Below are positions 36,242 to 47,900 of a DNA stretch of 64,000 nucleotides, piece after piece. The DNA comes from Antedon bifida. Lineage: Eukaryota > Echinodermata > Crinoidea > Comatulida > Antedonidae. A model generated the notes under the pieces. The model ran no database searches. It was not told the origin of the DNA and was given only the letters and a program-made list of their open reading frames with translations. A program made the translations under genes and the position numbers. The stretch covers positions 16,766,085 through 16,830,084 of the forward strand of contig OY727103.1 of assembly GCA_963402885.1 (NCBI GenBank). Reading direction: 5' to 3'. How positions within the stretch are numbered: position 1 is the first letter of the stretch; every line of letters begins with the position of its first letter.

Positions 36242-37470
36242 TTCATATCGAAAAGTATGAAAGTAAACATAAAGTTTCTCGTTCGTTACTGCATAACTCT
36301 TCTAATAGTCCGCTCAACAAAACTCATTTAAATTTCGGGAATCATGACAATATTTCAGATTGTCCAAAACACCCTCTTTTATCTTGATATCAACTTGTAC
36401 CTTCAAATTACTCAAAAATATCTCCAGTTTAACGAAGAAGTCTTCACATTAGAGAGATATATTTTTGAACGATGGTGCGTGTATCTCCTTGATCAAAAGT
36501 ACAACTTATTGACTTTAATTAGTCTGTAGGCCTATTTGAGAGGTAGATCGAACACAGACGAAAGAGTTGAAAATACTGGTCGTAAAAACACTACTTTACC
36601 ATTAACAGTACTGTGTATAGATCTTTCCGGAAACAGTTATTCTAGCAAAGTTTCAAAAGATAAATATTCAAGACCGGAACAGGTAAATTTAGAAGAAGAA
36701 ACATTCATGGATTGTTTTTTAAAAGCAGTTAATGTTTAGGTCTACGCGGTCCGGCGCGGCAGGCCGAAGAAAAACAATTGTTTTTTAACAAATTCCCTGA
36801 CCAGAGTTGCCTTTTAATAGACGTTACGTTCTATATTAAAAACCCCAATAAGGATATTAATAACTAGCTTACTAATGATTGTAGTACTGAATGAAGTAGT
36901 CCCGATGTTTGATTTCTTGCCTCTTAACTGACACGATTCAATTTGTAAATACTTGACGTTTTTCCGTTGCTGTTTGATGTCGCTATGTCTTGTTAATGTT
37001 AAACTACGTCTTTCACTTGTTTACAAGGTGACCGTCGATCACATAGTAATGTTCCATACAAATGTTTATTATCACAACAACGAAAGTACAAAGTCAAAAA
37101 TTGAGGTAAATAAGCAACATTAAATGATGAATCTCTAAACGTCAGACTGTTGGAAATAAAGATGACATCAAGTAGCACAAGTAACCGAGCAATTTAATAA
37201 AACGTTTATTATTGACTGTGTAACGGCACTAATTAGCATACGTTATCTATGGTATGACGGGCTTTATAGCCCCATTAAATCCTAGATATTATATTAATAA
37301 TTGTTTAGATTAAAATTGTTGAACTTTCAATGATTAAGTATGTATTATGCATGCAGAGAGCAGATCTCATATATACACTGTATGAATGGACATATAATAT
37401 GATATAAATAAAATGAGCAAAAACCAAGCAAACCAAAACAGAAAGAAGTGTCAACCTTTGTAATAGAACT

Positions 37471-37590
37471 TAAAGCTTGGTTCCCATTGGATGCACCGCA
37501 AGGACGTAAGCGCGCCGCAAGTAATTTGACCAATCAAGACCGATGGATCATCCGAATTGTCGCTTGTGATTGGTCAACTCAGTCGTCATA
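37471..37590. mobile_element. MITE-B, right end missing
   Basis: Left terminal TAAAGCTTGGTTCCCATTGG, GCAAGGACGTAAGCG, and the facing TTTGACCAATCA / TGTGATTGGTCAA pair. The distal right end is replaced by unrelated AT-rich DNA. Confidence 0.8.
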
Positions 37591-39469
37591 TTGTTTTAAT
37601 AATGCTTTAAATTTTTAAATGAGGCCCCACGAGATTGATTGTTCATTTTAAAGCGCCAATTTGATTTATTAAATCTATTATTGACTACGTTCTGGATTAA
37701 AATTTTAATTTATCAGACAAACAGAACATTATCCAAAAAATACCATTAATGAAAATGAAGCGGAAGGGGAGATGAATGATTTGGTATCCTGTCACTTTCT
37801 TTGGTAACCTGTGATTATATGTAACTTACGCATTAATATAGACATAATATCCACACAACACGGTCGTTCGCGAAAGCGTATAATACCGATTTCATTGCTC
37901 GGCACATTGTTTGATTCGTCACCGATCTGTCAAATTATTACGAATATAACACTTGAGTTTTATTGATGAGTATACAGTATTTAGACAGCACATACTTAAT
38001 CCTATTCTAGTGGATAAGTCATAAGTTAAGCTGACTTCATTTACAATATTATGACTTCATTTACAATATATTATTTTATGCTATGCCATGTCATTTTAAA
38101 ATTCTCTTCTATTCTTTTAACCAAAACGGTGGTCTTTAATGCCTCATCAACGTCGCGTCATAGTGAGCGCTATCCGAGTTGTGCAATTATTGTAACTTCA
38201 ATTAACCTCTAGATATTGTATTGTATTGTATATGGAACGCGGGGAGTGCCACTTTCGGCGCCCTTTTAATGCGGCGCAATGATATTTTGCATACACTGCC
38301 TATTACGTACACTCTGAGCTCCGATTGCACAAGTGTTTAAAACTGACAAAAAGCATCGGCAAATAGGCCTACCAACTGACACACCACGAATAGACGCATT
38401 GTGCGACGGCCAAAATGAACGCGAGAAATTAAATAGTAATACGTATTAACAATTGTTGATATAAAATGGCCATCAATTTTATTTGAATAAAAATGAATTA
38501 CTGTATAATAGATAATGCTGGACAATAATTGTCAATAAAGTTTTCAATATCAACAATAAAAAACGTTATAACAAATATCACTTTGTTTTCTAATTTTATG
38601 AGACCCGACTACTTTTTTTTTTTAATAAATGATTGACGGGGAAATATAGCCGAACGAAAAAGGCGGCCGTGGACGAAGGGATTTTATGAATGGAAAACTA
38701 TTGGGATAAATAAACATGACTGGATGAAAATATGGATAGATGTTTTAGTTCAGAATGTGATAACTCATGATAATATATATTGGTATAAAAAACACATTTT
38801 TAGTACAAATTTGCCCTAATGGATAAAGTGGAATTGCGGTTTAGGATAAGATAGAATAACCGATTTTGGCTTAGTGCTATTATAATATAGATGTGTGTTA
38901 CGAGTTTTACGGATAAATTGAGTTGACGGATAAATTGACTCAAAAACTAGCTCATAAATTTAGCAGTAGGCCTAATGTAATAATTTATGGATACAATACA
39001 TTTGTCAATATGAATATACACAAGAGAACAGTGTATAATACTAAATACATAACGGATTGCATACCCGTGTTATACGCATACCCTTGAGACCACGTGGCTG
39101 TGAGATTAATTAAACTATATTTTATGCATGTTATAATGCACAATAAAAGATATTTTAAGTGCTTTTTGTTTTACCTGTCTATATTGTTGAACTATAGGGG
39201 TAGCCTTGGCATTACTGTAGATAACTGCAGCACTCTAAACAAAAGGTTTTAAAAACATCATTTAAATGCACGTAGAAGAATTATAATAATGGTATATTGA
39301 TTTACTATTAAATTAAAAATAAAATTTAATATAACTAATATAACTATAGTAGTATATTCACTGACATACGTGTATTGCAATACATGAATATTCCATGAAT
39401 TGAAAAAATGAAAATGAACTAAAATATAAACTATAAAATTCAACGTGTAATTATACGAAAGGTCGGTGA

Positions 39470-39970
39470 CTTATCGTGAAAAACAATCAACATATTAGAT
39501 ATAACACGAGAGCTTCTGAGACATTAAATGTTGTTCCCCCGATAACAAACACGAAAAAAATGAAAGAACAATCACTGAAGGTCGCAGAGGGGCAAACATA
39601 TGGAATAACATACATTTTGACATTCAAAATTCAATTTCCATTAATGCGTTCAAATCGAGTTATAAAAACACTTTTTTTATCTAGCGAAATACTTAAATTT
39701 TTTTTTTAATGTGGTGTATTCTTTTTTATGAACATCTTTGTTAACTTGGATTTTTAATCATAATTTTGTATTTTTAATGTATGGTTCTCACATATTTTAC
39801 TATTTTAGACTGTTTAATTTTAAAATTTGTTACTATTTTTAAGAAACTATGTATTATACATGCATGTTGTAATGTTTTATGCTGGACCTTTTGAAAAACA
39901 ACAATGTCCCCTTTGTGGGACAACGTTGATATAGTTATCCAGTGGAAATATGTTTATAAATAAAAAAAAT
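39470..39970 (+). mobile_element. LINE 3' relic
   Basis: A C-terminal ORF2 fragment of a non-LTR element. The frame from 39476 gives RYNTRASETLNVVPP. After a frameshift near 39595 another frame gives NIWNNIHFDIQNSI and NAFKSSYKNTFFI, then a stop at about 39699. The I/LWN-N-I..S-I..FK..YK pattern is the usual tail of CR1/L2/Jockey-like ORF2. A 3' UTR of about 260 bases runs to TAAATAAAAAAAATAAAAAC. Confidence 0.65.
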
Positions 39971-39987
39971 AAAAACACATGCGTAGG

Positions 39988-40089
39988 CTATAAATTGACC
40001 AATCACAGTTCTGTGATCTGTCGTTTGTGATTGGTCAAAACGGCTTGCGTTGTGCGTTCTCTTTGAGTTGCGTCCTAGTGGGAACCAAA
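39988..40089. mobile_element. MITE-B, left end missing
   Basis: Starts inside the element at AAATTGACCAATCACAG, has the facing TTTGTGATTGGTCAAAA, and ends TGCGTCCTAGTGGGAACCAA. It lies directly after the LINE relic tail. Confidence 0.8.
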
Positions 40090-40612
40090 GACGTCACACT
40101 GAAATGGACGGGGAAGCCCCAACTCAATTCGAATATGTTCTTTGTTTTTTTTTCATTTACACAAAAGTACGTACACAACGTATTTTGGTATGGTATTATT
40201 ATTAATCAATATTTAATATTATAATGTGTAATATGCTATTACTAGGCCTACTTCTGTTAATATATTATATATAAAATTCTCTAACATTTTCTAAATCATT
40301 GCTTACCAGAGCAAAACGATGCTTTTCAAATTAACTAAACACACAAGTTACGCATTTACAAACAGCAATCTATAAATAGATTAATCATTAATTAACCAGT
40401 ATTTACATCAATTTATAGATACAATTTCATACTATATTGCACTGTTGTCAAAAAAGTTGTGCACTAAAGTCGCGTGATGGATTGAAATACTAGAAAACAC
40501 ATCAAGTCTGTCGTCTCTCGAATTGAATTAATTTCATATCGTTTGCATGAGTGCTCATGTACGCATAACTCATTTCCTGAACTTTGATTGCGCATTTTTA
40601 AAAATATCTTTC

Positions 40613-40774
40613 TAAAGGTCTGTCTACAATATCGAACTAGTTTGACAAAAAAGTGTGATGTGCCCAATTATGGTAGTGATATGCTTAAATATGGTAGTGA
40701 TATGACATCATCATGGCCATATATGGGCACATCACATTTTTGTCGCATAAAGTTTGATAGTGTAGACAGAGTTT
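40613..40774. mobile_element. MITE-A copy 9, complete
   Basis: Both terminal repeats (GGTCTGTCTACAATATC on the left), two internal ATATGGTAGTGATATG-type units and the central CCATATATGGGC. A further partial right end, GTTTGATAGTGTAGACAAAG, follows at about 40793-40812, so two insertions may overlap. Confidence 0.88.
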
Positions 40775-40833
40775 AATGGTGGATCCAGAAATGTTTGATA
40801 GTGTAGACAAAGCTTTAGAAATAGAAACGATAG

Positions 40834-41078
40834 AAACTACTAATACATTTCGCTAAAGAGAATAGTTCATGAAGGGAAGTGAGAAGATGGAACTACTAAT
40901 ACATTTCGCTAAAGAAAATAGTTCATGAAGGGAAGTGAGAAGATGGAACTACTAATACATTTCGCTAAAGAGAATAGTTCATGAAGGGAAGTGAGAAGAT
41001 GGAACTACTAATACATTTCGCTAAAGAGAATAGTTCATGAAGGGAAGTGAGATGATGGAACTACGCATACATTTTGTC
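40834..41078. repeat. 56-bp tandem repeat, about 4.3 copies
   Basis: Nearly identical units that contain AACTACTAATACATTTCGCT, AGTTCATGAAGGGAAGTGAG and AAGATGG. Only a few substitutions separate the copies, which points to recent expansion. Confidence 0.95.
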
Positions 41079-41440
41079 CTCTTTTTTTCTTCTCGATTTC
41101 CATCTCTTTCCCCGAAAATCTATGCATTTGAAATACATGTAACTGTAACTGTACGATAAATTGTCAACATGATCTTCAAAAGAGGTAATTGTTTAGAACT
41201 GGGCTATTGGTCGAGGTAGGTGTTATTGAATTCAACTTTTCTTTAAAACAATAACAAACGCTACAGCGCATAAAGGTATACAAGAAACAAAACAAAACAA
41301 GATCATGTTCAGTGTTCCTACACAGCAAGAGTGCCGAATCACACATTAAAGTTTGATTTTTATTACATTCGGCAAAATTCAGTTTAATAAGTGGAGTGCA
41401 CGTGGTAATATTCATTTTCATTGTTGATCAGAAAATTAGA

Positions 41441-41576
41441 ATTCGGCAAATGGACTCGGGACTCGGCAATGGACTCGGTGAATGGACTCGGCAATGGACT
41501 CGGTGAATGGACTCGGTGAATGAACTGGGTGAATGGACTCAGTATAGACTGGGTGAATGGAGATTCGGCAAATAGG
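41441..41576. repeat. GGACTCGG(TGAAT) short tandem repeat
   Basis: Units of 11-14 bp built on ATGGACTCGGTGA / ATGGACTCGGCA; the tail drifts to ACTGGGTGAATGG. A serine/threonine-rich minus-strand frame here is a product of the repeat. Confidence 0.9.
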
Positions 41577-41935
41577 GATTGGGCCATGTGGCCTGAATCA
41601 TTGGTAACAATCATTCTTAATAGAACGTTGTTCCAACATTCCGTCCATCCAGATGGTAATCATGTCCAGATACAGTTACTGTGTTTAGTAGATTTGCGCT
41701 GATGCTCCCTCCGCTGATTATCCCTCCAAATATGCTCTCATAAATGAAGAATGACTTAACCGTCTGCAAACGCAATACACCGTATTTAACCCAATTACCT
41801 ACAGTAGTAAAAGTGTATTATTATGTCAGCGTCGATGCCAAACTAAACAAAGGATAAACATTGTTAATTCCTTTTACTCGACGGTTTTTATATTAACTCA
41901 TCATCCTGTTTTGTAGATTTAGAAATGAACTAAAC

Positions 41936-44900
41936 TCATAAATCATTGAATGTTAATATATGACATTTATTACTCTCGTCTGCATCCAAAGATTTCGAAC
42001 GAGTTGGCTGAAGTTCCCGCTTTTTATACTTTGGTTGTAAGGTCAGACTTGTCTGTCGGACGGGAGAATTTTCCTTAGAATCTTTTTTCTCATACATCTG
42101 TATGAGATGGTTAACTTTCTTAGCTTCAACAGCCCCCTCTACTGACTTAGCTTTCTCTGTGTGTTTGTTTAACTTTTTAGCTGGGTTTAACACTTGAGTT
42201 GCTACGTCACCAAAAGTCTTCTTTTTTGGCGCCAACGCTTTCAATTTATTCTTGTCAATGTTTTTGAAAGATTTCAATGTTTGTTTATCTTTTGAAGAAT
42301 GCGGTTGCATGTCTTTCGTTTCACATTTTGTGTAAAATATTGGTTCTTTCTTAAGCTGTTTGTCTTGTTTTCCAGAATGATACAATTCGTTGACATCTTT
42401 GTTTGGTGTTCTATCCTTCCTTTGTTCCCTCTGTGGCGGTCTTTGATTACGGGTTGCTTGAGGTGCCGGCGGTTTATTATTTTTCTTCTTTGCGTTCGTG
42501 TTTCTAAGAGATGGACTATCCGCAAACGGATCATCAAACTCTGAATCACCATATTCCATCATTTCCGCAGCCGACATTGTGAATTTAGGATCTTTATTTC
42601 CAGATCTTGTTGCAACTAACTTATTGTATTCAGACGCAGTGAGCAAAGAACCCTTAGTTGCAACTTCCTGTCCTTTGCTTTTATTCTTTTGTCTCTTGTA
42701 TTTGTAAACCGTCTGGACGAGAACTGTTGGACCAGACGGCTTTTCAACATAAAGTACAAGCAGACGATACAACTGCAGAAGCATCACTAGAATGTTCTTA
42801 AAAGTGAAGAAGATCATCATTTGGTTGATGACTCTGAGGTGTACTAGCAGATATAACCGCATTGATAGAAATGGTCCATCCTGCATTATAATGGTCACCA
42901 CAATACCCCAGACCTCTGTCTCACAGATGTTACACATCAACACGCGGCCTTCATAGCGTTGGTTAACTCCAGATATTCTAGGCTTGCGTGATTTTGTAAC
43001 CGTGAGACCAAGAGTAAACTGGAGAAGACTCCAAGACCAGATGATCAGGATCCAATACACTAAGATCTTATTGCAGCGAACCTCTTGTATTTTCAAGCCT
43101 TCTGTGACAAATTCCAAAATGTCTGCAGCAATACCGATGTACACCAGTAATAACTGCGACAACTGGTCTCTGGTTAGCTCACCCTTTGGCAGCCACCATC
43201 TTCCGAGGATCAACAAGAAGATAAGGGTCTGTTGAAGAGCTAACGACCAGTTGTGATCTTCCAAATCTAGTGGTATTTCAATCTGAAAGAAAAACAGAAC
43301 ATTTTAAGAAAAGAAAGAAGACAAAGAGTCGAATTCATGCAAACGATTTCCAAAGACCAAAACATATCTACTATAGATGTTTTCAAGACTTCAGCTAACC
43401 ATACAACAATACTTTTTAGAAAGAAAAATCCACAAGACGAAGATACCTACTCCAACATTTGTTACAAGACTTGATACGTTTTGAAATATTTCACCAGAAG
43501 CTACACAATGATCCAGATCAAGGTTCTGACGTCTTGTGGCACGTATTCTTTCGTGCAAGAGCTCATCTTCAAGAATCCACAGTGGTGGAAGAATACTTAG
43601 CAGGTAGAAAAAGACACTTGGACAAAACCTATAAAACAAGTATAAATTTAAATGACTGATTCAATCAAAACTGTTGTAACTCACAACTCTTTCTACTTAC
43701 TCTCGAATGAGACTCGAGTTTCTCGCTGTAGGAAGATGACCCTTAGATAGATTTTTAAGTATAGAAATTAACAGCTGTTTAGATAACTATTCTTCACAGT
43801 CCATTTTTGGCGCTTTCACTAATAACTAGACTACGCGTAATTATGCGCATGTTACGTTCTTTTTTACGTGCGTAGAAAGACTTTTTACTCGACAGCTGCG
43901 TAGTCGAGTAAAAACGGCAGGTCACAATATCATCTCCAGCAGTTCATACAGTGCGAAGTTCACAAACATTATTTATTATTATTTATTAGAAAAAGAAAAA
44001 GAAAATTCCAAATTCCGATATTGAGAGAAAGTGTGTCACAGTTTATTATATTCTGTAAGTTCACGAGTTGATAAGGTATCGTCTTTAGAAGCACTTTCAT
44101 GATATGTCACTTGTCTTAATCGGATTTGGAATATACTTTGAGTTGAATCAACAACAGGAAAAAATCAAGGCTTAAGAATAACAATGTTGACAGTTCAATT
44201 TAAGTATCTTAAAAATGACATAGATCTACAATTAAATAAGATTTTTGTTTATAAATAGGCCTGAAACATAAAGTGCAAAATCTTCCAAAAGCATTCTTTA
44301 TAAAGGGTCAACTTCTTGTAAAAACTTGCGTGCACCACAATAATTTACGTGCGTACTCTTTTGGTAAGAACGTTACATAAGGTTTTACTATTATAACAGA
44401 ATAAAGGCCTCTTATCTTACCATTTCCATTCTCCTGACTCGCGTTGCATAAAAGTGACGACAGCCTCGATATACAAGAAAACAACCAGCCCTAGTATGAA
44501 CCAATACACATAGGTATCCTTCACCATGACAACCCGCCATACTGCCAGTGTCGTGGAGATACTAAACAACGATCGAACAAATAGACCCTTGATGGTCCTT
44601 ATTGCACTGCGAGCTCTATCCATCGAGCTAAGACGTCGTCCAGGTCGATGACGTTGTGACTGGTTGATTATTCTCGCGATTTGTTCTTCAGTTGGGTCTT
44701 GGTCAAACTGATCTGGGATTGCAATAAGACAATGTTGATTTATTAAGTATATTATTCTGTCTAAAGCTCTGTCTACACTATCAAACCAGTTTGACAAAAA
44801 CAAGTGTGATGTGTTCAAATATGGTTGTGATATACCCAAATATGGCACTGATATGACATCATCGTGTCCATATATGGGCATATCACATTTTTTGGTCACA

Positions 44901-47900
44901 TAAAGTTCAATTCAATTCAATTCAAGAAACACTTATTGACCAAAAATATTATATTTATTTATATAACATTAACAATGGTTGGCATATAATATATAAGTTT
45001 GATAGTGTAGACAGAGCTTAAAACACTAAACTTTATACGAGACCGGGACTGTAGAGGTAGAGCAACCAAGAAAAGAACGAATGCTATAGATATAATGACA
45101 TTATATCAGGCGAGGAATACCATCGCTATCAAAATAACACATGAAGTAGCAAATCCCAGATGATTAGATAGAATGTTATTTTAAAAATGTATCGGGAGAT
45201 ACTTGCTACAACAAATTGACATACATCACTTTAATTAAAATGTCAAACTGTTATAATGCAAATATTTAGCGGACGAAAAAGTCCAATAGCTGAAGAAGCC
45301 AAATAAGGAAAAGAAGTTATTTATGTATAATTTATGTTTATAATTTTAAAGAATGCATTTACACGAATCACACACACTGTGTGTTACTTTGCGTTTAAAA
45401 TGATTGTAAATAAAAATATATTGTGTATATTTTTGTTATTTTAATCCCCTTTTTGTTATCATAAAGTGCAATTCAGGTAAAAATGTTACTTTTTCCTGCG
45501 GCTAAATTTTATGATTTTTTTTAATGGTTAATTGAATAAATATTATTTATATAATTATTTATATTTCAATGTTTAGGGGCTGAACTTTTAACTATTTTTA
45601 GCCCTTCCCTTGATATATTATGTTCATTTATGTTAAAATAAAGAAAAAGCCAATAAAGAGGTGTAAAGAATAAAACAAAAATCTCTACCATGCAATATGG
45701 TATATAAATAATATATAGTAAAGCTGCAAGATTATTCTGAAGAAAAATCAGATATCGTAACGAATAATAAACTCAATGTTTTGCACAATAATAATTCATC
45801 ATGCTTTATCTGTTATTTATATTTTTCTATTCGATTTTAATGTTACATTTCCGAAAAAGGGTCAGAATAATTAGTAGAATAACATTACAATTTAAAACAA
45901 ACAACGTTAGAGAGGATTATCCAGCGAACAAAAAAAATCTGGTTAAGTAATGTAAATAACGGATCATTTTTGTTGCATTAGTCCAGATAAACTTTTACAT
46001 ACCGCCATGTCGTATAATGGACTATGATTACACGGAATCGTAATTTACATTCGAGTGAGAACGAAGCCTCGAGAGGTTTGCTACATCAATTATGATGATT
46101 GATGAACACGAATTATCTCTCACATCTTGATTAATGGAAAAAAGTTCTGACAATTTCATAGCATAACCGTTAATTACTTTAATTTTTAAAATACTTTTTG
46201 TATGTCCTGTTTCTACTACACGTTTTAACTAAATGTGAAGATGACGAATTACACCTGCGTATTTGTGTTCCTTTTGCGCCAAATTAAATCACCTCAAACA
46301 TTTTTTTAAATGGCGGAATGTGATAAATTCATTTATAAAGTTCTATCTACACTATCAAACTTTATGTGACAAACAAATGTGATGTGCCCATATATGGACA
46401 TGATGATGTTATATCATATGTGGGTATATCACTACTATATTTGGGCACATCACACTTTTTTTGTCAAGCTAGTTTGATAGTGTAGACAGAGCTTAAGAAA
46501 CATAAAAATAGTACACCTTGTTTTTCGAAAAATTGGCAGAGGTTGACGGTGAACAAACAAGTTTTTTTGGGCCCTATGTACTTAGTATTGGTTAAATATA
46601 TCATTAATAGTACTATGTCTGACCTGTTTACTGCGATTACCGAGCTTATCCAGCATTAGACTTGCCGCCATAACGGCTATAATACTGTACATTATTATAC
46701 TATAGCGCATCGTTCTCCAAAGAATTGTGCCCTAAAGGTGCAGATGATGTTTATATCACTAAATAGGTGACAGTAATATCTTCCTTTGGCCATATATATA
46801 TATGCACAATAACAGAGTTCTTTATTTGGGATTTTGCCAAAACATTGTTAAAATACTATTTTAATAACTTTTGATAAAAAAAAGAACTTTTCTTTAAGCC
46901 TTTTTATTTTCCAACTCTCATGGAAGTTTTGAATTGTTTTATACTGATGCGACTTTCCATAATTTCTAGTACTTCAATAATAGACTTACAATCACCATTA
47001 TATTGATTAAATAAATTAATTTATGTCGGAGTTTTAAATAAAATATAAATATAATATTCATCATCTTACCTTAAATAAGTAAATAACTTTTTGATTTTGA
47101 CAAAATTATCGCTTTTTTTTCGATTCGTAGAAATATTCTTGATTAGTTACATTTGTCTCACCATTACGAAAATATATGTCCGCATAGTAATTCCAAATTA
47201 TCGTAGGCCTATCCGTAATAATTTGCCCATAAAAAAACTAACTATGTAACTTCTCGGGAGCGTGCGATCGTTACAATTCCTGTTCACACTCTGACGTCGT
47301 GGTTGGTTTAAACAATTCACATTAAAATAATATGATAATGATTACAGTTTCCATGGTAATTGATTATGTGTAAAATGTGGGATTTACTTTAAAGTAGTTA
47401 TTTTTAAAGTGTTACCAAAACGTGTTACTTGATTGGTTAATAATTGTCTAGACACGGTATTTGATTGGTTAATGGTAATCTATTACTCGTTAAATGATTG
47501 GTTAAGTATATTGTCAGCTCTATGGGTTATTTGATTGGATTGTCGGCTACGCGCTATTTCATTGGTTAAGATAATTGTCAGTTACACGTTATTTGATTGG
47601 CTAAAGCGCATTGCATGCTTGTGTTATTGATAGTTAGTTGTATATTAATGTTAAGTGTCTGAAACATTCGATAGGATTAGACAGAAGCGCCATTCTTTAT
47701 ACTTTAATCTTAAATTCTAAGTAAATATAAAATGTGATGGATCGTAACGACATTAAGGATGTTTTAATGAACAAGGAATCAGATAAACATCATGATATAG
47801 CTAGCAAAATGAAAGCATGACCATTAATACAATGAAGACTGTAAATAGGTATAATTGGTCATAAATATGTAACTATACCCCGTTCTAACACGTTTATGTG

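Larger units (their letters stand above)
36242..41935. other. Intergenic between the two TMEM26 genes
   Basis: Promoter side of paralogue 1 on the left and 3' flank of paralogue 2 on the right. It contains two MITE-B fragments, a LINE relic, a MITE-A, a 56-bp tandem repeat and an ACTCGG repeat, all listed separately. Two + frames at 36344-36529 and 36536-36739 have no recognised domain. Confidence 0.6.

Noticed and set aside
41384-41614. Minus-strand frame rich in SPFTQSI repeats
   Set aside because: It is the translation of the ATGGACTCGG tandem repeat.
44715-44899. N-terminal part of the long frame upstream of TMEM26 paralogue 2 exon 2 (MTKKCDMPIYG...)
   Set aside because: It is the translation of a MITE-A copy and lies upstream of a good splice acceptor.
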